A stretch of DNA of 64,000 bases from Pigmentiphaga sp. NML080357 (GTDB taxonomy: Bacteria; Pseudomonadota; Gammaproteobacteria; Burkholderiales; Burkholderiaceae_B). Shown here piece after piece: positions 58,681 through 64,000 of this stretch; position 1 is the first letter of the stretch, and every line of letters starts with the position of its first letter. Under the pieces are notes generated by a model that had not been told where the DNA came from, searched no databases, and saw only the letters and a list, made by a program, of their open reading frames with translations. A program made the translations under genes and the position numbers. The stretch spans positions 228,870 through 292,869 of the forward strand of contig NZ_NINW01000022.1 in assembly GCF_002188465.1 (NCBI RefSeq), in the 5' to 3' direction.

Positions 58681-58941
58681 ATGACCAATCAACTTTTCAG
58701 CCGTGCCGGCGTCCGCTACGAGGTGGCGCTGGATGTCCTGGGGGCCATCATCGCCCACCACTCCGAAGCCATTGCCGCCGAGCGCGAAAAGGCTACCCCT
58801 GACGAGGCCGTGATTGCGGCTGCTCAGAAAGCGAAGGACGAGCTGCGCACGATCCGCGAAGACCTCGATCCGAATGCTGACGAGGCCATCGAGCGCGTCA
58901 TCACTCAGTACGGCCAGCAGGCCCGCGACCTTTACCAATAA
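58681..58941 (+). CDS. small helical protein, possible antitoxin for the zeta-type gene
   Basis: An 86-residue protein, almost wholly helical (ALDVLGAIIAHHSEAIAAEREKATPDEAVIAAAQKAKDELRTIREDL). Size and position directly upstream (17 bases) of a zeta-toxin-like gene fit an epsilon-type antitoxin, which is a three-helix bundle of ~90 residues. There is no direct sequence proof. Confidence 0.55.
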   Translation: MTNQLFSRAGVRYEVALDVLGAIIAHHSEAIAAEREKATPDEAVIAAAQKAKDELRTIREDLDPNADEAIERVITQYGQQARDLYQ

Positions 58942-58958
58942 GGCAGGAGGGCAGACAA

Positions 58959-59504
58959 ATGGCTGGGGAGGTTTCCAAGTACGCAATGGAGAGCGCCTAC
59001 AAGGATGTAGAGCGCGATGCACTGGCAAGAACGACGGCGCAGGAGAATCCGAAGGCGATCCTGTTGGGTGGCCAACCGGGATCGGGCAAATCGGCGCTGG
59101 CGGCCGAAGCGATCCGCGAACTGCGCGCCAACGGTGGCGCTGTGGTGATCGACGCCGACCGGATGCGCGAGGAAAACCCGCGCTACAAGCAGCTTTCGCG
59201 CGAAGACCCCCAGCACGCCGCCGACCGAACGCAGAAAGAGGCCGGCGAATGGGCTACCCGCCTCACGCTGGCCGCCGTGGAGATGCGGTACAACCTGCCT
59301 TCCACGCGGCCGCTGGCCTGCGCGGTGGCTTCGGATACCGAGCCGGAGCCGACCGCCATGTACGTGGTTCCGCCTGGGGCCAGTGAAGACTATGCGGCCG
59401 CCGTCGATGAATTGATTGCGGAAAGCAAGCTCCCTTCATGGAAGTGGGTGGCTGGCGAGGCTCCTATGCCGGCGCTGCCGGCGCTGCCGGAGCACGGCCG
59501 ATGA
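58959..59504 (+). CDS. zeta-toxin-like kinase, probably damaged
   Basis: A 181-residue protein. The N-terminal part is a typical zeta/PezT P-loop kinase: KAILLGGQPGSGKSALAAEAIREL, GGAVVIDADRMREENPRYKQL and DPQHAADRTQKEAGEWATRLT. After about residue 112 (EMRYNL) the usual catalytic/substrate part with the second Arg/Asp residues is absent. It is replaced by ~65 residues (CAVASDTEPEPTAMYVVPPGASEDYAAAVDELIAE...) that look unrelated. Normal zeta proteins are ~250-300 residues. An internal deletion or fusion probably destroyed the toxin. It overlaps the HAD gene by four bases. Confidence 0.7.
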   Translation: MAGEVSKYAMESAYKDVERDALARTTAQENPKAILLGGQPGSGKSALAAEAIRELRANGGAVVIDADRMREENPRYKQLSREDPQHAADRTQKEAGEWATRLTLAAVEMRYNLPSTRPLACAVASDTEPEPTAMYVVPPGASEDYAAAVDELIAESKLPSWKWVAGEAPMPALPALPEHGR

Positions 59505-60025
59505 TGAGCGCCCTACTCCGCTTCGTCGGCATTCGCCAGACCGTCGCCCCGACTTTCGCACGCGAAAGTCTGCCGGCGACTCACCGCGCAACACGCTGGG
59601 CGCTTCAGCGTGCTCCCCGTGGCCCCGTCCTGATGCTGGACATCGACGGGGTTCTACACCCTGGCCAATCTGGCACGCTGATTTACCTGCCCCTGCTGGA
59701 AACATGGCTGCGAGCGCATCCCGATGTTGATGTGGTGATTTCGTCCAACTGGCGCGAGACACACACGCTGGATGAGCTGCGCAACTTCTTCTCCATCGAG
59801 CTGCGCGAGCGCGTTATCGGCTGCACGCCCGTTTTGCCTGATTGCACCAGGCTGGACGAGATCCTTTGCGTTGTCCGAGAGTACGGCGTCACCCAATGGG
59901 CTGCCCTCGATGACCGCGTGCAGGAATTTCCAGATACACGCCGGCTGGTGGCCACCGAGTACCTGGACGGACTTACCAGGGAGTCGCTGCTTCAGCTCAC
60001 CCGCGTGATGTGGGTGGCACCGTGA
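59501..60025 (+). CDS. HAD-domain protein
   Basis: A 174-residue protein of the HAD superfamily (HAD_2-like domain seen in plasmid genes). Motif I is VLMLDIDGVLHPG (Asp pair), motif II VVISSNWRETH and motif IV WAALDDRVQEFP. There is no cap domain insertion, so it may act on nucleic-acid or protein phosphates. Starts at 59501 overlapping the preceding gene. A CTTTCGCACGCGAAAG-type palindrome lies in its early coding part. Confidence 0.75.
   Translation: MMSALLRFVGIRQTVAPTFARESLPATHRATRWALQRAPRGPVLMLDIDGVLHPGQSGTLIYLPLLETWLRAHPDVDVVISSNWRETHTLDELRNFFSIELRERVIGCTPVLPDCTRLDEILCVVREYGVTQWAALDDRVQEFPDTRRLVATEYLDGLTRESLLQLTRVMWVAP
59551..59570. repeat. palindrome family member 4
   Basis: GACTTTCGCACGCGAAAGTC is a 20-base near-palindrome (9 of 10 pairs) inside the start of the HAD gene. 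Confidence 0.55.
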
Positions 60026-60165
60026 AGGTGTGGAACGCCCTGCTTTGCCTGTTTGGCATCCATTCGCCGTTGTCCACGCCCATCTATTCGAGCTGGGACG
60101 GCACCCAAGTACATGAACGGCGCTGCGCCCGTTGCGGCAAGGTGCTGGGTCATATCCTCAACTGA
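60022..60165 (+). CDS. short zinc-ribbon-like protein (47 residues)
   Basis: A 47-residue frame starting GTG and overlapping the HAD stop by four bases (GTGA). It reads MKVWNALLCLFGIHSPLS..., then ERRCARCGKVLGHILN, with a CxxC knuckle and flanking His residues that could bind zinc. Its coupling to the upstream gene and its position 15 bases before the HU gene argue that it is real despite its size. Confidence 0.55.
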   Translation: MKVWNALLCLFGIHSPLSTPIYSSWDGTQVHERRCARCGKVLGHILN

Positions 60166-60180
60166 CACACGGAGATTTCC

Positions 60181-60456
60181 ATGAACCGACAAGACCTGAT
60201 CGACGCCATTGCTGAAGACACCGAAGCATCCAAGGCGGCCACCACGCGCTTTCTCGATAGCCTCATCACCATCGTGCAAAACGAGGTGGCCAAGGGTGGC
60301 GCGGTAAAGCTCACCGGCTTTGGCACTTTCGAGAAAGCAGCCGTCGCGGCGCGCACCGGGCGCAACCCGAAGACCGGCGCGCCGATCAAGATTCCCTCGA
60401 CCCATAAGCCGAAGTTCACGCCTGGGGCCACGTTCAAGGACTTGGTGAAGGACTGA
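60181..60456 (+). CDS. hup: HU-family DNA-binding protein
   Basis: A 91-residue HU/IHF-type protein: MNRQDLIDAIAEDTEASKAATTRFLDSL, GGAVKLTGFGTFEKAAVAARTGRNPKTGAPIKIPSTHKPKFTPG, complete length. It has the RTGRNPKTG arm that intercalates into DNA, and it may organise plasmid DNA or assist recombination. GGAG precedes the ATG. Confidence 0.92.
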   Translation: MNRQDLIDAIAEDTEASKAATTRFLDSLITIVQNEVAKGGAVKLTGFGTFEKAAVAARTGRNPKTGAPIKIPSTHKPKFTPGATFKDLVKD

Positions 60457-60459
60457 ACC

Positions 60460-61515
60460 ATGAGCAAACATCCCGACTTGAACGGAACCGCGCTTGCGCT
60501 GCTGCGCGCGCTCGACCGTGGCGAAGTGCGGGGCATTCGGGTGCTTTCGGAACGCGCGGCGGGCCGCCCATTGTGCGGTGCTGTCGATCTGAACGTGATG
60601 CGCGAGTACCTGGGTGAAACCCGCCACCTTATCGACCGCGGCTATCTGTCGCGCAAGCCTGCCGGCACATCCATCCGACTGTCTCTGACGCGCAAGGGCC
60701 GGCGCGCACTCCATCCTGGCACGCCGTTCTGGCCAGCGCCTGTGACTTGGGCGCTGGGGGCCTCGATGCTGGCCGCTGGCGTAACAGGTTGCGCGCCGAT
60801 GCCTCCCGAGCAACCCCGTGCGCTCCTGATGGGCGCGCCCGTGCTCACCGGGCTGGCCCAAGTGCGCGATCCGCAAACCGGCACCGACTACTTTGTGCCA
60901 TGCAACCCGTGTGCGGCACCAACGCCCAAAACTCCAATGCTGGGCAGCGCCGATATTGCGCCCGAAGCGACCGGCAAGCCGGCCGCACGGCCGCAGCCGT
61001 CGGTCTTGGCCAAGCTCGACGCCCACACCGTTGCTACGCTGGCCATGCCGGCCGAGGCGGATGCCATCCCGGCCGGCTCCGCCCAGCTCACCGATGACGT
61101 GCAGCCTGTGACGGTCATTGCGTCCGGCCCAAGCGTAACCACGCCAGTGACGGAAACGGCCAGCACTCCCTTACGCTCGATCCCGTTCCCCAGCGCCGTG
61201 GCGATCCTGAACGACGATGCCAAGCGCGGCTTGTCCGAGCTGCTGCCGCTGGCCATGAAGGCCGAGCGCGTCTTGATCCGTGGCCGCACCGATTCGACCG
61301 GCACCGTGGCCGGCAATCGCGCCTTGGCCATCGCAAGGGCTGCGACTGTGCGCGCCGCGTTTGCAAGCGGTGGCGTTGACCCCCGAAAGCTGAAAGTCTC
61401 CTACTGCGTGACCTGCTTTGTCGCCTCGAATGACACCGAGGCTGGGCGCAGCGCAAACCGGCGAGTAGAGGTTGAGCTGGTGATGCCTGCGCTGGCCGTA
61501 GCCGGCAGGAAGTGA
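60460..61515 (+). CDS. winged-helix-like plus lipobox plus OmpA-domain protein
   Basis: A 351-residue protein with an odd architecture. Residues 1-85 look like a winged helix (ALLRALDRGEVRGIRVLSERAAGRPLCGAVDLNVMREYLGETRHLIDRGYLSRKPAGTSIRLSLTRKGRRAL). Then a hydrophobic stretch ends in a lipobox-like AAGVTGC (Cys111). A linker follows, and a C-terminal OmpA domain (about 245-345: LLPLAMKAERVLIRGRTDSTGTVAGNRALAIARAATVRAAF, GRSANRRVEVEL). If one protein, it is a ToxR-like inward DNA-binding/outward peptidoglycan-binding fusion; alternatively a lipoprotein translated from the internal ATG at 60766. Confidence 0.65.
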   Translation: MSKHPDLNGTALALLRALDRGEVRGIRVLSERAAGRPLCGAVDLNVMREYLGETRHLIDRGYLSRKPAGTSIRLSLTRKGRRALHPGTPFWPAPVTWALGASMLAAGVTGCAPMPPEQPRALLMGAPVLTGLAQVRDPQTGTDYFVPCNPCAAPTPKTPMLGSADIAPEATGKPAARPQPSVLAKLDAHTVATLAMPAEADAIPAGSAQLTDDVQPVTVIASGPSVTTPVTETASTPLRSIPFPSAVAILNDDAKRGLSELLPLAMKAERVLIRGRTDSTGTVAGNRALAIARAATVRAAFASGGVDPRKLKVSYCVTCFVASNDTEAGRSANRRVEVELVMPALAVAGRK

Positions 61516-61524
61516 AAGCCGACC

Positions 61525-62343
61525 ATGAGCGCAGATGAACGGGATTGGTATCGAGAGCGGGCCGCGAAAACCATGCAGGATCATTACTATGACCCGAAGG
61601 TGTTTCGCGGTTCGCGCGAGGTTCGCGCAGACCAACCCCGCATCACGCTTTTGCAGTTCGTCATCGCCAATGCGTTGCCCTACGCCTTTCTGATTGTCGC
61701 GGGCGCGATCTGGCAAATAGCGCACGGGGCGACTCCACACGACGCCCTCTTGATGGCGACCCAATGGCTCAAAGGTTTCGTCTTGAGCCATCCGGCCCTG
61801 TGCCTCCTGATGGTAGCCGGTGCGGCCTTCTACATGGCAAGGCCGCGCCTCGCCAGCATCGCCTATGTATGGATCGGGATCGGGTTCCTGTGCTTTGTTG
61901 CCTTCGACTACTTCGGCAAAAAGCCTGCCGCCACGACCGCACAACGAGCGGGCGAGCCGCCGCGTGTGGCCACCATGAGCGTGCCAAAGAATCCGCGCGG
62001 GCACTATGAGACGCCGGGCAGCATCAACGGCCAGCCTGTCACCTTCATTGTGGATACCGGCGCGGGCCTGACATCCATTCCTGGCTCGCTGGCCAAGCCC
62101 TTGGGCATCACATCATGCGAACCTCGCCAGTTCAGCACGGCGGCCGGCGAGGTCTTCGGATGTGTCGCCACGGTAGCAGAAGTGGTTTTCGGTTCCTTCC
62201 GTGCCCACAACGTCCAAGTTGCCGTCATGCCCACCATGAACGGCCCTGCATTGCTGGGCATGAACATCCTGGGGATGGTGCAGATCGAGCAACGCGGATC
62301 GGCGCTGCTGTTCTCCACCACTCATTTCCGAGAAGACGATTGA
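61525..62343 (+). CDS. membrane retropepsin-like aspartic protease
   Basis: A 272-residue protein. The N-terminal half has three hydrophobic helices (FVIANALPYAFLIVAGAIW, FVLSHPALCLLMVAGAAFYM, IAYVWIGIGFLCFVAFDYF). The C-terminal domain (about 155-268) is a TIGR02281-type retropepsin with VTFIVDTGAGLTSIPGSLA (catalytic Asp177-Thr-Gly) and GPALLGMNILGMVQI. Likely active as a dimer in the periplasm. A homologous soluble protease lies at 63107, so they may be an autocatalytic pair or a heterodimer. Confidence 0.8.
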   Translation: MSADERDWYRERAAKTMQDHYYDPKVFRGSREVRADQPRITLLQFVIANALPYAFLIVAGAIWQIAHGATPHDALLMATQWLKGFVLSHPALCLLMVAGAAFYMARPRLASIAYVWIGIGFLCFVAFDYFGKKPAATTAQRAGEPPRVATMSVPKNPRGHYETPGSINGQPVTFIVDTGAGLTSIPGSLAKPLGITSCEPRQFSTAAGEVFGCVATVAEVVFGSFRAHNVQVAVMPTMNGPALLGMNILGMVQIEQRGSALLFSTTHFREDD

Positions 62344-62369
62344 ACGTCAAGAACAACACGGAGGAAAAC

Positions 62370-63110
62370 ATGCGTCACCTTCCGCTTTACCTGCTTCTGA
62401 CCGCTGCGGCCGGCTGCGCACTGCCGGCGCTGGCCAGTTCTGAAGCGGTGCCCGATGATGCCCCGGCTGCTGTAGCGGCCGCCACGGCCGCCGAGGTCAA
62501 GGTGGCCATCACCGGTCACATCGACCTGACTGCTGACCGAGGGCGCAAAGTCTTCATCGAATTCTTGGCCAGCCCGAAGCTGACGGCCGCTGCGCGTGCC
62601 TCGCTCGCGTCCAACGGCTTCGAGCTGGTGGACACCCGAGAGCAGGCTGACGTGGTGTACGAGCTGGATGGAGCCTTCCAGGCGCTGCGGCCTGCAACCC
62701 GGCGTACCGCCGAGGTGCGCGTCGGGGACTATGCAGAAAACCCCGCGCGCTTGGCCACCAAAAGCGGCCGGGGTGGCTCCGTCATGCTGTCGCTGAACCC
62801 GCTGGCCATGCTGATCGGCACGATTGCCTCCAATGTCGGGAATGCGACCGGCGCGCAGGACTCGGTGAACGCGGCAGCAGCAGGCGACCCGGACGGCAAA
62901 TGCCTGTCGCGCTGCGAGACGTGGCGCTACCGACAGCGGAATGTGGTCAACCTGACACGCAAGGAGGGCGGCGCGGAACAGAAATGCTCCGTCTTAGCCA
63001 CGACCGAGGACGCCGAGCTGCTGCCGGCGCGACTGATCCAGTCTTCACTTGATGGCCTGCATGAAGCGGCCGGCTTGGTTGTTTCGCTGAATTCGCCTGC
63101 TGCGCAATGA
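62370..63110 (+). CDS. secreted/lipoprotein-like protein, unknown
   Basis: A 246-residue protein with a signal sequence that ends in a lipobox-like LLTAAAGC. The mature part includes VKVAITGHIDLTADRGRKVFIEFLASPKLTAAARASLASNGFELVDTREQADVVYELDGAFQAL, which reads like a compact alpha/beta domain, and a C-terminal part with two or three Cys (GKCLSRCETWRYRQRN). A hydrophobic LSLNPLAMLIGTIASNVG segment lies in the middle. It is placed between the two retropepsin genes. I do not recognise the family. Confidence 0.6.
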   Translation: MRHLPLYLLLTAAAGCALPALASSEAVPDDAPAAVAAATAAEVKVAITGHIDLTADRGRKVFIEFLASPKLTAAARASLASNGFELVDTREQADVVYELDGAFQALRPATRRTAEVRVGDYAENPARLATKSGRGGSVMLSLNPLAMLIGTIASNVGNATGAQDSVNAAAAGDPDGKCLSRCETWRYRQRNVVNLTRKEGGAEQKCSVLATTEDAELLPARLIQSSLDGLHEAAGLVVSLNSPAAQ

Positions 63111-63634
63111 ACGCCCGCCGCTTCCTTCTCGCCTTGCTGGCCAGCTTTGTGGCTGGCACTGCGGCCGCACAGCAGCGCGAATACATCATCTACGATGGCC
63201 AGAGCTACCCCGGCGACCAGCTCGACGTTGCGGCCGCCTCTCCCGTGATGGTCAAGCCGGCGCAGCGCCTGGGCAACGGGGACTACTCCATCCCGCGCGC
63301 TGCGGACGGCCACTACTACATCGCCGGGGCCGTCAACGGCTTTCCCGTGGTCTTCATGGTGGACACCGGAGCGCGCTTCACGACGCTGCCGGTCAAGCTC
63401 GCCCGCAATGCCGGCATCCGCGCCGGCCGCGCAACATCCTTTGACACGGCCGCAGGACGTGAACGTGGTGGCATCACTGCTGCCAACACGGTGATCGTCG
63501 GCCCCTTCGCCGTTGAAGGCGCGGCTATCGCCGTCCTGGAGCGCCTTTCCGCTCCGCTGCTGGGGATGGACGTGCTCAACCGCTTCCAGATCGCCTATTC
63601 GGGCGGCTTCATGATCTTGCGGGGCGGCCGATGA
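63107..63634 (+). CDS. secreted retropepsin-like aspartic protease
   Basis: A 175-residue protein with a signal peptide (LLALLASFVAGTAAAQQ) and a retropepsin domain: VVFMVDTGARFTTLPVKLA (Asp86-Thr-Gly), a flap-like SFDTAAGRERGG and APLLGMDVLNRFQI. It differs from the protease at 61525 in having no membrane helices. It overlaps the preceding gene by four bases (ATGA), suggesting co-production of both proteases and the secreted protein. Confidence 0.8.
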   Translation: MNARRFLLALLASFVAGTAAAQQREYIIYDGQSYPGDQLDVAAASPVMVKPAQRLGNGDYSIPRAADGHYYIAGAVNGFPVVFMVDTGARFTTLPVKLARNAGIRAGRATSFDTAAGRERGGITAANTVIVGPFAVEGAAIAVLERLSAPLLGMDVLNRFQIAYSGGFMILRGGR

Positions 63635-63873
63635 CGCCGGCAGCAGCGCGCGCGTGGGTTCGGCTTCCTTCTGGCCGTCGCCTCGACCTCATCAATCCCG
63701 ATCCCGGCGCTTGGCTCGACAGTGACCTTGCCTTGCGTTTGGCGCGGACGTACCGCTGGGGTGGGGAATCATCATGGCCCCTGCCCCTCTCTGTGGCCCA
63801 GCATTCGCTCCTGGTGCTCGCTTTGCGTCGGCAGTGGAGCGACACCCCTTTGCCGGCCTCTGACGCGCTCCTG
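63631..63873 (+). pseudogene. HD-domain phosphohydrolase-like gene cut by IS1071
   Basis: The first 81 codons encode the beginning of a YfbR-like HD-domain protein found on plasmids: RAWVRLPSGRRLDLINPDPGAWLDSDLALRLARTYRWGGESSWPLPLSVAQHSLLVLALRRQW. The His of AQHSLLV would be one metal ligand. At 63874 the sequence changes to the end of IS1071, and the frame then stops at 63900. The rest of the gene must lie beyond the element, outside the window, if it exists. Confidence 0.8.
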
Positions 63874-64000
63874 GGGGTCTCCTCGTTTTCAGTGCAATAA
63901 GTGACGGTACGAAAAGCTAGCACTGGCGCGGAGGTGGTGTTGGTAGATCGTTGATTTCATTGACTTTCCTGTTCACTTTCAAATCTGCGATTCGTGGCGT
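63874..64000 (+). mobile_element. terminal inverted repeat of IS1071 (element continues past the window)
   Basis: GGGGTCTCCTCGTTTTCAG starts at about 63874 and is followed by the long terminal-repeat sequence I recognise as IS1071 (a Tn3-family element with ~110-bp repeats) through about 63983. IS1071 is typical of Comamonadaceae catabolic plasmids. Only the first ~127 bases are in the window, so its orientation and transposase cannot be checked. Confidence 0.85.

Noticed and set aside
59160..59213. Another CTTTCGCGCGAAG-like palindrome in the zeta-like gene
   Set aside because: Only the central 10 bases pair and it lacks the CTTTC/GAAAG arms on both sides; likely chance within coding sequence.
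1..64000. Search for CRISPR arrays near the Cas4-like gene
   Set aside because: No regularly spaced 25-40-base direct repeats were seen; the only regular repeats are the three iterons at 12678-12744.

Overview
The window is GC-rich, mosaic, mobile DNA from a proteobacterium. Gene content (Tn4371-type conjugation genes, an IS1071 end, HME-RND and copper genes) suggests a Burkholderiales/Comamonadaceae-like host or a relative such as Pseudomonas or Stenotrophomonas. This is inferred from gene families only; there is no rRNA, tRNA or housekeeping gene to fix the host.

Layout. (1) 1-17.4 kb: the leading and maintenance half of a Tn4371-family integrative conjugative element (ICE). It holds a CusF-like copper protein, many small ICE-specific DUF genes (DUF2958 twice, DUF932, DUF736, DUF2285, DUF2840), a large ParB-like protein, an Ni/Co sensor-exporter pair (RcnR/DmeR-like and DmeF), an excisionase-like HTH protein, RepA followed by three iteron-like repeats, ParA, a small partition partner, the TraF-type peptidase and a DUF3363/VirD2-like relaxase. 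The spaces between these genes are full of strong hairpins and two families of non-coding repeats. (2) 17.4-32 kb: a cargo block in the usual hotspot after the relaxase. It holds a ferric-reductase-like flavohaem protein, a two-component system, a VIT-family transporter, cytochrome b561, a four-gene HME-RND efflux operon, and a low-GC PAP2 phosphatase - EptA/MCR-like phosphoethanolamine transferase - DgkA operon. (3) 31.5-45.3 kb: LysR regulator, EexN-like lipoprotein, TraG coupling protein and the complete trbBCDEJKLFGI mating-pair operon, closed by a DUF2274 gene. No integrase is in the window.

(4) 45.4-51.8 kb: a PCuAC copper chaperone and a SCO1 gene cut exactly by a Tn3-family terminal inverted repeat at 46388. 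To the right of the repeat lies a TetR-controlled tripartite ABC exporter operon (adaptor, FtsX-like permease, ATPase, c-type cytochrome, outer-membrane factor) whose last gene is truncated near 51820. (5) 51.8-63.9 kb: a different plasmid-like accessory region joined at that scar. It has the C-terminal part of a possible TraG-like conjugation protein, a TrfB/KorA-like regulator, an M48 peptidase, a CFI-box protein next to a Cas4-like nuclease, a VbhA/Fic-KfrB toxin-antitoxin pair, a damaged zeta-toxin gene, a HAD protein, an HU protein, an OmpA-domain lipoprotein fused to a winged-helix-like segment, and two retropepsin-like proteases. It ends in an HD-domain gene interrupted by the end of IS1071 at 63874.

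How it works together. Relaxase, TraF, TraG and TrbB-I can form a P-type conjugation system; RepA, iterons and ParA could keep the excised circle. The cargo protects the envelope and metal homeostasis (Ni/Co, Cu, an HME-RND substrate, lipid A headgroup modification with diacylglycerol recycling). The most notable observations are the ICE-borne pap2-eptA-dgkA operon whose low-GC tract ends inside the LysR gene, a row of four perfect hairpins at 6041-6201, a possible split Cas4-like pair, and a palindrome family (CTTTCGCGCGCGAAAG-type) scattered over the last region.
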